Source: Fidelibacterota bacterium REDSEA-S14_B6
GTDB taxonomy: Bacteria; Fidelibacterota; Marinisomatia; Marinisomatales; S15-B10
NCBI GenBank assembly: GCA_001626655.1
Contig: LUOC01000199.1
Location: 1-8,929 of the forward strand
Reading direction: 5' to 3'
DNA: 8,929 bases
A program made the position numbers and the translations under genes. This document shows positions 1 through 6,242 of this stretch, in pieces. Numbering within the stretch: position 1 is the first letter of the stretch; each line of letters starts with the position of its first letter. The notes beneath the pieces are model-generated. The model was not told where the DNA came from and did no database searches. It was given only the letters and a program-made list of their open reading frames with translations.

Positions 1-1296
1 CTTCCTCCCCATCCGCCGGCCGAAGGAGAATCCTTCGATGCAGTGATGAAAGATGTGGAGGAGATTGTCCTCCCGGGCATCAGCCACTGGCAGTCGCCCA
101 ACTTTTACGGTTTCTTCCCGGCCAACGCGTCCGGGCCGGCCATTCTTGGTGATCTCCTCTCTTCGGGCTTCGGCGTCAACGGTATGCTGTGGGCGGCGTC
201 CCCCGCCTGCACGGAAGTGGAGACACACATGATGGACTGGCTCGTGGAGATGCTCGACCTCCCCTCCCAATTTCTCTCCACATCAGACGGCGGCGGCGTC
301 ATACACGATACAGCCTCGAGTGCCACGCTGTGCGCCCTCCTCGCCGGTCGGGAGCGAGCCACCGGCGGAGCAGGAAACATAGATGGCGTCAAGGCCCAAC
401 TGACCACTTACACCTCCAGCCAGTCCCACTCGTCTGTGGAGAAGGCGGCAAAGATCGCCGGACTCGGCAGCGACAACCTGAGGCTCATCAATGTGGACGA
501 CACCTTCGCCATGAGTGCGGATGCCCTCGCTTCGGCAATCGAGCACGATTTGGTGAACGGGAAGATTCCCGCCTTCGTCTGTGCGACTTCCGGAACCACT
601 TCAACCACCGGCTTCGATCCCGTGGGTGAGATCGGCAAGGTCTGCCGAAAGTACAACATCTGGCTCCACGTAGACGCCGCCATGGCCGGCACGGCGGCCC
701 TCTGCCCGGAGTTCCGTTGGGTCCACGACGGACTGGAATTGGCCGACAGCTACTGCTTCAATCCTCACAAATGGATGCTCACCAACTTTGACTGCGACGC
801 CTTTTTCGTGAGAGATCGGAAGGCGCTGTTAGATACGCTCTCCATCCTCCCGGAATACCTCAAGAACAGGGCAAGTCAGTCCAACGCCGTCATCGACTAC
901 CGCGACTGGCAGATTCCGCTGGGGCGGCGGTTCCGGGCACTGAAGCTGTGGTTTGTCACCCGGCACTACGGCGTGGAGGGGCTTCAGGCCCACGTTCGGA
1001 AAGGGGTGGAGTTGGGGCAACTGTTTCACTCGTTCGTTGAGAGCGACGATCGGTTCGAATTGATGGCGCCGGCGCCGCTCAACCTCGTCTGCTTCAGAGC
1101 GAAAGGGAGCGATGTGATGAACGAATCGCTGATGAACGAACTTAACAGAAGCGGCCAGATGTACCTGACGCACACGCGGCTGAACGGGAAGTATACCATC
1201 CGTTTCTGCATCGGAAACCCGCTAACGGAGCGGCACCACGTGGAGGCGTCCTGGCAGAGAATTGTCACAGAAATGGAGAAGCTGAACCATGAATGA
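1..1296 (+). CDS. Group II PLP-dependent aromatic-L-amino-acid decarboxylase (5' end outside window)
   Basis: This enzyme should remove the carboxyl group from an aromatic amino acid (DOPA, 5-hydroxytryptophan, tryptophan, tyrosine or phenylalanine) using pyridoxal phosphate in the cytoplasm. The frame is open to the left edge. The residues before the first in-frame GTG (43) still match the family (LPPHPPAEGESFDAV), so the true start is upstream and roughly 40 residues are missing. Visible family blocks are WAASPACTEVE (substrate pocket), SQSHSSVEKAA, a TSGTTS turn, HVDAA with the cofactor-binding Asp (codon 673-675), and NPHKW with the Schiff-base Lys (codon 769-771). EYLKN carries the mobile-loop Tyr, and a DYRDWQIPLGRRFRALK block follows. 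From memory these blocks resemble animal DOPA decarboxylase closely. The Tyr of the mobile loop favours decarboxylase over aldehyde-synthase activity. The exact substrate cannot be told from sequence. The stop overlaps the next gene by 8 nt, implying translational coupling. Confidence 0.93.
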   Translation, partial: LPPHPPAEGESFDAVMKDVEEIVLPGISHWQSPNFYGFFPANASGPAILGDLLSSGFGVNGMLWAASPACTEVETHMMDWLVEMLDLPSQFLSTSDGGGVIHDTASSATLCALLAGRERATGGAGNIDGVKAQLTTYTSSQSHSSVEKAAKIAGLGSDNLRLINVDDTFAMSADALASAIEHDLVNGKIPAFVCATSGTTSTTGFDPVGEIGKVCRKYNIWLHVDAAMAGTAALCPEFRWVHDGLELADSYCFNPHKWMLTNFDCDAFFVRDRKALLDTLSILPEYLKNRASQSNAVIDYRDWQIPLGRRFRALKLWFVTRHYGVEGLQAHVRKGVELGQLFHSFVESDDRFELMAPAPLNLVCFRAKGSDVMNESLMNELNRSGQMYLTHTRLNGKYTIRFCIGNPLTERHHVEASWQRIVTEMEKLNHE

Positions 1297-1753
1297 AACA
1301 GAGAACCTTCCCCGAGTCCTCCCGCCGCCTCTCTACTACGCCACCGCTTTGATAATAGGTTTACTCCTTAACCAGTGGCGCCCTCTCGCCTTTCCTGACA
1401 TCGCTTATTCGGGAGCGGTCGGAGCGCTTCTCACCGTCGTTTCGATCATCCTCGTCTTTCTCGCCATCCCTCAGTTCAGGAAACACGGCACAGCCGTGGA
1501 CGTCTACAAACCAACCTCTGCGCTGGTCACTTCCGGCGTCTATCGTTTCACTCGGAACCCCATGTATCTCGCCTTGACACTGCTGTACTTGGGCTTTGCC
1601 ATCAGTTTCGAAAATCTATGGATGCTATTTCTGGTAATCCTCCCCCTCGCCGCCGTCAGATTTCTGAATATTGGAAGAGAAGAGGCGGAACTGGAACATC
1701 AGTTTGGGGAGGAATATGTTTCATACAAAGGCCGCGTCCGGCGATGGATTTAG
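1289..1753 (+). CDS. Isoprenylcysteine carboxyl methyltransferase-like membrane protein
   Basis: This is a 154-residue integral membrane protein of the ICMT/PEMT-like methyltransferase superfamily. These enzymes use S-adenosylmethionine to methylate a carboxyl, amine or lipid head group at the membrane. Hydrophobic stretches lie at about residues 14-30, 40-60 and 90-120. The C-terminal signature is clear: a GVYRFTRNPMYLA block (about residues 83-95) followed by EEAELEHQFGEEYVSYKGRV and an arginine-rich end. This RNPMY...EE...Y layout is the SAM and substrate site of the family. The ATG overlaps the decarboxylase stop (ATGAATGA), and a GGAGAAG ribosome binding site sits about 8 nt upstream inside that gene. 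Bacterial members rarely have known substrates. The coupling to an amine-producing enzyme makes a small-molecule methylation role possible, but that is inference only. Confidence 0.85.
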   Translation: MNETENLPRVLPPPLYYATALIIGLLLNQWRPLAFPDIAYSGAVGALLTVVSIILVFLAIPQFRKHGTAVDVYKPTSALVTSGVYRFTRNPMYLALTLLYLGFAISFENLWMLFLVILPLAAVRFLNIGREEAELEHQFGEEYVSYKGRVRRWI

Positions 1754-1762
1754 AGAGGGGAG

Positions 1763-1852
1763 CTACCGCGAAGGCGCGAGGGAAGGATATGGGGCCTCGA
1801 ACAGTCCGGTCAATTCAAAATTCATCGCTCCGTGTCTTAGTGCCTTAGTGGC
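1763..1852. repeat. Degenerate intergenic inverted repeat of the CTTAGTG type
   Basis: In the 122-nt gap between two plus-strand genes, the right arm (about 1828-1852) holds two tandem CTTAGTG octamer-spaced copies (CTTAGTGC then CTTAGTGG). Its reverse complement resembles the left arm starting near 1763: 10 of 14 positions match over the core CCGCGAAGGCGCGA versus CCACTAAGGCACTA. About 40 nt separate the arms, including an AT-rich CAATTCAAAATTCA. Similar CTTxGTG palindromes are scattered between genes in many uncultured bacterial genomes; that statement is from memory. Nothing else gene-like is visible in the gap, apart from the ribosome binding site of the next gene. Confidence 0.45.
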
Positions 1853-1875
1853 AAGAAAGTAGAAAGGACCACTCT

Positions 1876-2640
1876 ATGAACATAGGTTATTCCGGGAAGA
1901 CGGTTTTGGTGACCGGCTCCTCCAGCGGCATCGGACGGGCTGTGGCGCAGGCGTTCGCGGCGTCCGACGGGACGGTGGCGGTCCATTACCGCTCCAATGA
2001 ATCGGGAGGGAAAGAGACGCTCAATTCACTGGACGGCGACGGCCATCTCCTTGTGCAGGGCGATATCGGGAAGCCGGAGGAGGCGCGGCGGATCGTACAG
2101 GAAACAGTTGAACAGACCGGAAGCATGGACATTGTTGTCAACAACGCCGCCCTCATCGAGCAGTTCGATTTCGATGATCTCACTTACGAGGAGTGGACGT
2201 CCATCTGGGAGAGGACGCTGGCAGCGAACCTCGTGGGGCATACGAATGTCACCTTCTGCGCCATCCAGCAGATGAAAAAACAGGGCGGCGGAAGGTTTGT
2301 CAACATTTCATCCCGGGGCGCCTTCCGCGGGGAACCGACAGCGCCGGCCTACGGCGCCAGCAAGGCGGGAATCAATGCTTTCGGTCAGTCCATGGCGCAG
2401 GCGCTCATCAAGCACAACATTTTCATTTTCCCGCTGGCGCCGGGCTACGTGGAGACGGAACGGGTGGCCCCCATCCTCGACGGGCCGGTAGGGGAAGGGA
2501 TCAAGAATCAGAGTCCTTTCGGCCGCGTGGCGAAGCCGGAAGAGGTGGCGCAGGCAGCGGTGCTGCTAGCTGCCGAGGGGAACGACTTCATGACCGGCTG
2601 CGTTGTCGATATCAACGGCGCCTCTTATCTCAGAACTTAG
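1876..2640 (+). CDS. Short-chain dehydrogenase/reductase (SDR) family oxidoreductase
   Basis: A 254-residue classical SDR, the usual length, which would use NAD(P)(H) to oxidise an alcohol or reduce a ketone or C=N group in the cytoplasm. The Rossmann nucleotide loop TGSSSGIG is at residues 13-20 and the NNAA motif at 89-92. The catalytic tetrad is complete: N118, S146 (in NISSRG), Y159 and K163 (YGASK). The basic HYRSNE after strand 2 (37-42) suggests NADP preference, as in FabG-like reductases. The C-terminal GCVVDINGA block is the normal family ending. The ATG has a good AAAGGA site 7 nt upstream. Sequence alone does not give the substrate. FabG-like, 3-oxoacyl or sugar-type dehydrogenases are all possible. 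It sits 122 nt after the ICMT-like gene and just before the CPBP-like gene. Confidence 0.92.
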   Translation: MNIGYSGKTVLVTGSSSGIGRAVAQAFAASDGTVAVHYRSNESGGKETLNSLDGDGHLLVQGDIGKPEEARRIVQETVEQTGSMDIVVNNAALIEQFDFDDLTYEEWTSIWERTLAANLVGHTNVTFCAIQQMKKQGGGRFVNISSRGAFRGEPTAPAYGASKAGINAFGQSMAQALIKHNIFIFPLAPGYVETERVAPILDGPVGEGIKNQSPFGRVAKPEEVAQAAVLLAAEGNDFMTGCVVDINGASYLRT

Positions 2641-2650
2641 AGAGCCTCAA

Positions 2651-3286
2651 GTGAGTCCCGCCCCTTCTTCTGAGAAGGCCGATCTGTTCGCCCTTGCCGG
2701 CGCAGCCGTCACCGGAACTATCCACCTCTTGACGGGCCAGCAGGGAGCGAACAAGTATTTTGTCGTCGGGGCGTCTCTCTTTTGGATTACGTTCGTCATC
2801 ATCCGCGCTCGACAGGATCGGACAATTCTCCGGACGTGGGGGTTCAAGCTCGACAACCTCCGGGAATCGGCCCGTCTCCCCCTCCTCTTTTTCTCTGTTT
2901 CAGCGGCGACGCTGGCGGCATATGCTCTGGTGAAGGGGCACTTCTCCTTCCCCCTCCACACCGTCTTGCTGCTGTTGTTCTATCCTTTCTGGGGCGTCAT
3001 TCAGCAGTTTCTTGTGTTAGGGATTGTGGTGGGAAACCTCCAGAAGTTGGAAGGGATCGGTTCCAATCGGCTCCTTCTTATCATAACGGGAGCGATCGTT
3101 TTCAGTTCAGTTCACATCCCTGATTTCAGGCTCACAGCGGGAACGCTCATGCTCGCCCTTCTCTACGTACCCCACTTCCTCCGCTATAGGAACGTCCTCC
3201 CCCTCGGGCTCGTTCACGGCTGGCTCGGCTCCCTCTTCAACCTTTGGGCCCTCAACAAGGATCCATGGCTGCGGACGTTTGGTTAG
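2651..3286 (+). CDS. CPBP-family (Abi-like) intramembrane protein with QQ in place of the catalytic EE
   Basis: A polytopic membrane protein of about 211 residues with hydrophobic segments through most of its length. The motif pattern follows the CPBP/Abi family, to which Rce1-type prenyl proteases belong. Motif 1 is WGVIQQFLVLG, where active members have EExxxR. Motif 2 is FSSVH and motif 3 is HGWLGSLFN, matching the family FxxxH and HxxxN. Motif-2 and motif-3 histidines are kept but both glutamates are glutamines and the following Arg is absent, so proteolysis is doubtful. I chose the GTG at 2651, 10 nt after the SDR stop, with an AGAGAG purine run six bases upstream. An in-frame TTG at 2603 would put 38 nt inside the SDR gene and has no good ribosome binding site. 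It is probably co-transcribed with the SDR gene. Its role is unknown; self-immunity or membrane chaperone-like roles have been proposed for some relatives. Confidence 0.75.
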   Translation: MSPAPSSEKADLFALAGAAVTGTIHLLTGQQGANKYFVVGASLFWITFVIIRARQDRTILRTWGFKLDNLRESARLPLLFFSVSAATLAAYALVKGHFSFPLHTVLLLLFYPFWGVIQQFLVLGIVVGNLQKLEGIGSNRLLLIITGAIVFSSVHIPDFRLTAGTLMLALLYVPHFLRYRNVLPLGLVHGWLGSLFNLWALNKDPWLRTFG

Positions 3287-3327
3287 GCTATTCGCCCACG
3301 AGAAACTGAGTAAACAGCGTAACTCTC

Positions 3328-3356
3328 TTGACTGCGATCACCAAAGCTCCTAAATT
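3328..3356 (+). promoter_or_regulatory. Sigma70-type promoter for hicAB
   Basis: The sequence has TTGACT at 3328-3333, a spacer of exactly 17 nt, then TAAATT at 3351-3356. The first hexamer matches the -35 consensus at 5 of 6 positions and the second matches the -10 consensus at 4 of 6. Transcription would begin near 3363, giving a very short leader that still holds a TAAGG ribosome binding site (3366-3370). HicB proteins often repress their own promoter, but no convincing operator palindrome is visible here. Confidence 0.6.
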
Positions 3357-3378
3357 GTAATGAAATAAGGGTATGGGA

Positions 3379-3567
3379 GTGAAGGTACGTGAGATTACAA
3401 AGATGATCAAGAATGATGGATGGTTCTTGGTGAGAGTAAGGGGAAGTCACCATCAATACAAACATGCAACCAAGAGAGGTTTGGTCACGGTTCCCGGAAA
3501 ACCTGGTGATGAACTGGCACCGGGAACACAAAACTCTGTTCTGAAACAAGCAGGACTAAATAAATGA
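3379..3567 (+). CDS. hicA: HicA family toxin (mRNA interferase)
   Basis: HicA toxins are small double-stranded RNA-binding-fold ribonucleases that cut mRNA and stall growth until HicB binds them. This 62-residue protein has the whole family pattern: an initial KVREITKMIKNDGW helix, the RGSHHQYKH strand with the conserved catalytic His in GSHH, VTVPGKPGDELAPGT, and the C-terminal SVLKQAGL helix. The GTG at 3379 is preferred because relatives begin with MKVRE- or similar and TAAGG lies 8 nt upstream. An ATG two codons earlier (3373) is possible but would sit only 2 nt from that site. The gene is visibly more AT-rich than its neighbours, which fits horizontal transfer. Its stop overlaps the hicB start as ATGA. 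Confidence 0.9.
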   Translation: MKVREITKMIKNDGWFLVRVRGSHHQYKHATKRGLVTVPGKPGDELAPGTQNSVLKQAGLNK

Positions 3568-3776
3568 GCTACTTAATTGTAATCGAGAAAACCGAGACGG
3601 GTTATTCGGCCTATTCTCCGGATATTCCCGGCTGTGTGTCTACCGGAAAGTCAAGAGAAGAAGTGGAAAAAAGTATGCAGGAAGCGATTGAATTCCACCT
3701 TGATGGTTTGCGCGAAGAAGGATATGAAATTCCCGCTTCACACAGCTACGCAACGAAAATAGAGGTACCTGCTTAA
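3564..3776 (+). CDS. hicB: HicB family antitoxin
   Basis: A 70-residue antitoxin partner of the adjacent HicA. It carries the partial RNase H-like HicB fold: an N-terminal YLIVIEKTETGYSAYSPDIPGC strand-turn-strand block, the VSTGKSREEVEKSMQEAIEFHL helix, and the LREEGYEIP segment that ends most family members. It is a short form with no room for the C-terminal helix-turn-helix or ribbon-helix-helix domain found in longer HicB proteins. It may therefore neutralise HicA without binding DNA strongly itself. Translation is coupled through the ATGA overlap, with an AGGA about 8 nt upstream of the ATG inside hicA. Gene order toxin first, antitoxin second is normal for HicAB. Confidence 0.9.
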   Translation: MSYLIVIEKTETGYSAYSPDIPGCVSTGKSREEVEKSMQEAIEFHLDGLREEGYEIPASHSYATKIEVPA

Positions 3777-3828
3777 CCCTCACAATCTCCCGATAAGTCC
3801 GGCGAAATACTCGGGCGAACGGGGAATC

Positions 3829-3889
3829 TTCAATTTTGACTTTCAATTAGGAATCGAAGTTAATTCCTAATTGAAGATTGAAAATTGAA
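3829..3889. repeat. 61-bp AT-rich palindrome between convergent genes
   Basis: The perfect inner arms are 13 nt, TTCAATTAGGAAT at 3842-3854 and its reverse complement at 3863-3875, around an 8-nt loop. Outer arms TTCAATTTT (3829-3837) and AAAATTGAA (3881-3889) extend the stem after a short mismatched internal loop. It lies between the stop of hicB and the stop of nadK, so it could act as a transcription end for either strand. No run of T follows the stem on either strand and the stem has almost no GC, so a classical intrinsic terminator is doubtful. A dispersed palindromic element is at least as likely. Confidence 0.7.
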
Positions 3890-3896
3890 CCGTTGA

Positions 3897-4772
3897 TCAG
3901 TTACCGCCGCCGTTGTGCTGGCCCCACCCCATTTTGGTCCGTAGCGTCTGGAAGTAGTCGCGGTCTTCGAACGTGATCATATTCACTTCATAATCGGCCT
4001 TCCGGACAACCACCTTCCCTCCCGCTGAGACGGGGTACTCGAGCTGTCCGTCCACTGTGAGCCGGGCGCCAGGCTCATCCTCGGGGAACGTCACGGTGAG
4101 ATCGCTGTCCGTTGGAAGGACGATGGGTCGGGACGACAGTGAATGGGGACAGATGGGTGTGATGGTGAAGAGGGAGAGCCACGGTGCCACGATGGGCCCG
4201 CCGGCAGCAAGATTATAGGCGGTGGAGCCGGTGGGGGTGGCGATAATGAGGCCGTCGGCGGAATAAGAGGTGATGAGGTTCCCCTCGGAAAAGAGGGAAC
4301 ATTTCATAAGCCGGAACCCTTCGCCGGCGTCTATGACAAGATCGTTCAGCGCCGTCACCGTGACGCCGCTGTCCCCTTCGATTGTCGCTTCAACTAGAAC
4401 CCGCGGAAAAGTTGAATAGCGGCTGGCGACGATCACCTCCAACCGCGTGTAGATGTTTTCGACAGTCCCTTCAGCGAGAAATCCGAGTCCCCCAAGGTGG
4501 ACGCCGAAGATGGGCGTTCCGCGGTGCTCAACGCCCCTCGCCGCGGAGAGAATGGTGCCGTCGCCCCCCATGGCGAGGACAAAATCGACGTCGCTGAAAT
4601 CGTCGGCCTTTTCGATGATGGAGTAGGTGTAGCTGGAAGCGTCCTCCAACCGCTTGTGAATGTGTGTGGTGAGGTAGAGTTCCTGCCCCTTCTCCTCCAT
4701 CCAAGCGGCCACCTTCGGCAAAAGCTCCCAGAAGAGCGGCTTGCTGGTATTCCCCCAGAGGGCGACCTTCAC
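3897..4772 (-). CDS. nadK: NAD kinase
   Basis: NadK phosphorylates NAD+ to NADP+ using ATP or polyphosphate in the cytoplasm and is the only route to NADP in most bacteria. The 291-residue length is normal. GGDGT with the catalytic Asp is at residues 69-73, GVHLGGLGFLAE at 90-101, the ALNDLVI acidic motif at 141-147, the glycine-rich SADGLIIATPTGSTAYN block at 171-187, and PICPHSLSSRPIVLP at 206-220. The second motif reads VHLGG where many homologues have VNxGR or VNLGG, a small variation. Translation begins at a GTG with a GAGGGA site (4781-4786) 8 nt upstream. It is the last gene of the minus-strand cluster and follows xseA-xseB, an arrangement seen in several bacteria. Confidence 0.96.
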   Translation of the reverse strand: MKVALWGNTSKPLFWELLPKVAAWMEEKGQELYLTTHIHKRLEDASSYTYSIIEKADDFSDVDFVLAMGGDGTILSAARGVEHRGTPIFGVHLGGLGFLAEGTVENIYTRLEVIVASRYSTFPRVLVEATIEGDSGVTVTALNDLVIDAGEGFRLMKCSLFSEGNLITSYSADGLIIATPTGSTAYNLAAGGPIVAPWLSLFTITPICPHSLSSRPIVLPTDSDLTVTFPEDEPGARLTVDGQLEYPVSAGGKVVVRKADYEVNMITFEDRDYFQTLRTKMGWGQHNGGGN

Positions 4773-4795
4773 TCGAAGACTCCCTCAGGAAGAGA

Positions 4796-4837
4796 CAAGA
4801 CCCAAGCTCCAAGACCCAAGCCCCAAATTCCAAGATG
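4796..4837. repeat. Three-copy 14-nt imperfect tandem repeat
   Basis: The plus strand reads CAAGACCCAAGCTC (4796-4809), CAAGACCCAAGCCC (4810-4823) and a weaker CAAATTCCAAGATG (4824-4837). The first two copies share the 11-mer CAAGACCCAAG exactly. It lies where the middle and end of xseB would be expected, just upstream of the nadK ribosome binding site. It is too short and irregular for a CRISPR array and resembles low-complexity intergenic repeats. Confidence 0.7.
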
Positions 4838-4855
4838 AGGCAAATTTCTTGGCTG

Positions 4856-4878
4856 CTGTCTTCGCTTAACTACGACAG
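4856..4878. repeat. Small imperfect hairpin at the break in xseB
   Basis: CTGTC at 4856-4860 and GACAG at 4874-4878 can pair around a 13-nt loop. The hairpin spans the premature stop codon of xseB (4866-4868) and starts right where similarity to the family ends. I read it as one end of an inserted dispersed repeat, although the pairing is short and could be chance. Confidence 0.35.
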
Positions 4879-4955
4879 GCAAGCTTGGTTCGATCGACAA
4901 TCTCTTCCAACCGCTTCATCGATTTTTCAAAGTCCACTGCTTTTTTCTTAGCCAC
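4866..4955 (-). pseudogene. xseB: Truncated exodeoxyribonuclease VII small subunit
   Basis: XseB binds XseA, several copies per large subunit, to form exodeoxyribonuclease VII, which degrades single-stranded DNA to oligonucleotides. Here a GTG (4955) with an excellent AAAGGTGA site starts 37 nt after the xseA stop. It encodes MAKKKAVDFEKSMKRLEEI then VDR, a clean match to the start of the family (first helix, DFEKSxKRLEEIV). After residue 22 the similarity ends abruptly. The frame reads TKLACRS and stops at TAA, giving 29 residues against the usual 70-80. The second helix (normally LExGELxLEExLxxFEEG) is missing. Downstream DNA up to nadK (4773-4865) is repeat-like and codes for none of it, except possibly a last few codons reading LPEGVFE-stop that overlap the nadK GTG by 4 nt. 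That tail is in another frame and is only suggestive. Likely a real disruption or a local assembly error. Confidence 0.75.
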
Positions 4956-4992
4956 TGTGCATCACCTTTCCGCGAAAGTTACGGTCTGTTCC

Positions 4993-6234
4993 TCACTCCG
5001 CCGTGATCTTCTTCACTTCGCCTTCCAGTTCGCCGTCGGCGAGGGTGAGGCCGAAACGTTTCCCTTCCTCGGTGTCGGAGGCGCTCCTGAGGATTTTCCC
5101 ATCCGGGAGTCTCCGGGCGATGGCGTAGCCCCGCTGGAGGATAGCCGTGGGACTCACCGCCTCAAGTTCGCCGCGGAGCGATCCGAATTTCGCGCTTTTC
5201 ATAGCGAGGATGACTTGAATATTTTTCGCCATTTTTTCCGTTTGGGCTTCCAGACGATCCCGCTCCCGCTCAAGAAGCAGCTTCGGCTGCTGAAGTCCGT
5301 AGCGAGAACTGAGACCGTCGAGACGCTGCCACGCAGTCTGAATTCTGTTCCGGAGCCCCCCTCCCAGCCGTCGGGCGGAATCGTCCAACTGAGCCACAAT
5401 TTCACTCTGTGACGGTGACGCCAGTTCAGCGGCGGCAGACGGCGTCGGCGCCCGGAGATCGGCGGCGAAATCGGAGAGGGTGAAGTCAGTCTCATGCCCC
5501 ACAGCCGAAATGATGGGGATCGGGCAGTCGGCAATTCGGCGGACCACCTTCTCTTCGTTGAAGGCCCACAAATCTTCCAGCGAACCGCCGCCCCGGCCGA
5601 CGATCAGAAGGCCGAGGTCATCCCTCTGCTCTAATTCGGAGATGGCGGAAAAAATATCTTCGGCGGCGCCGTCGCCCTGAACGAGGGTCGGTCGAATCAC
5701 CAGCGCCACGTGGGGCGCCCGGCGGGAGAGAATCGACTTCATGTCCTCGACGGCAGCGCCGGTCCCGGAGGTGACAATGCCGATCTTGAATGGGTAAGCA
5801 GGAAGAGGCTTTTTGCGACTCTCGTCGAAGAGGCCTTCTGCCTCTAACTTTTCCTTTAGCGCCTCGAAAGCGAGATAGAGAGTCCCGACGCCCGACGGCT
5901 CCATCCGCTTCACCAACAGCTGATACTGCCCCCTCGCCTCGTAGACTGAAATATCACCGTGGGCCAGCACTTTCATGCCGTCCTCCACCGGAAACTTGAG
6001 GTACTGATTGTACCCCTTGAACATGGCGGCCCGGAGCTCGGCCCCCTCGTCCTTCAGCGTGAAATACATGTGCCCGGATGAAAAATGGTGTTTGAAGTTG
6101 GAGATCTCCCCCTCGATCCAGACGGAGCCGAAGGCGCCGTCCAGGAGCGCCTTGATCTCGGCAGTGATTTCGGAAACTGAGAAAACGTCCTGCCGGCCGG
6201 CGGCTGCTTCAGAGGAAGAGAAGAGAGATTCCAC
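4993..6234 (-). CDS. xseA: Exodeoxyribonuclease VII large subunit
   Basis: XseA is the catalytic subunit of exodeoxyribonuclease VII, which chews single-stranded DNA from both ends and acts in repair and DNA clean-up. Counting from the GTG at 6234, an N-terminal OB-fold (about residues 18-115, with VWIEGEISNFK and GHMYFTLKD) binds DNA. The catalytic core has TSGTGAAVED (155-164), GRGGGSLEDLW (213-223), VGHETDFT (245-252) and RAPTPSAAAE (261-270). A basic, coiled-coil-prone stretch (about 290-370), where the small subunit binds, and a C-terminal QRGYAIARR domain follow. The length, about 413 residues, is normal. The start is uncertain: an in-frame TTG at 6282 would add 16 low-complexity residues and overlap the upstream gene by 40 nt. 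Neither start has a good ribosome binding site. The expected partner gene xseB lies just downstream but is broken. Confidence 0.94.
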   Translation of the reverse strand: MESLFSSSEAAAGRQDVFSVSEITAEIKALLDGAFGSVWIEGEISNFKHHFSSGHMYFTLKDEGAELRAAMFKGYNQYLKFPVEDGMKVLAHGDISVYEARGQYQLLVKRMEPSGVGTLYLAFEALKEKLEAEGLFDESRKKPLPAYPFKIGIVTSGTGAAVEDMKSILSRRAPHVALVIRPTLVQGDGAAEDIFSAISELEQRDDLGLLIVGRGGGSLEDLWAFNEEKVVRRIADCPIPIISAVGHETDFTLSDFAADLRAPTPSAAAELASPSQSEIVAQLDDSARRLGGGLRNRIQTAWQRLDGLSSRYGLQQPKLLLERERDRLEAQTEKMAKNIQVILAMKSAKFGSLRGELEAVSPTAILQRGYAIARRLPDGKILRSASDTEEGKRFGLTLADGELEGEVKKITAE

Positions 6235-6242
6235 GGCGCCGC

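Noticed and set aside
2603..2650. An upstream TTG start for the CPBP-like gene inside the SDR gene
   Set aside because: It has no good ribosome binding site and would overlap the SDR gene by 38 nt. The GTG at 2651 sits six bases after a purine run and begins just past the SDR stop.
3780..3815. Minus-strand peptide reading PEYFAGLIGRL before a stop, faintly like the LAGLIDADG homing endonuclease motif
   Set aside because: Only eleven residues match and the acidic catalytic residues of the motif are absent. No wider reading frame supports it.
3789..3815. CCCGA/TCGGG inverted pair after hicB as a terminator
   Set aside because: The stem is only five pairs around a 17-nt loop and no T-run follows.
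4796..4837. 14-nt repeat as a CRISPR array
   Set aside because: The repeats are adjacent with no spacers, are too short, and the third copy is degenerate. No cas gene is present.
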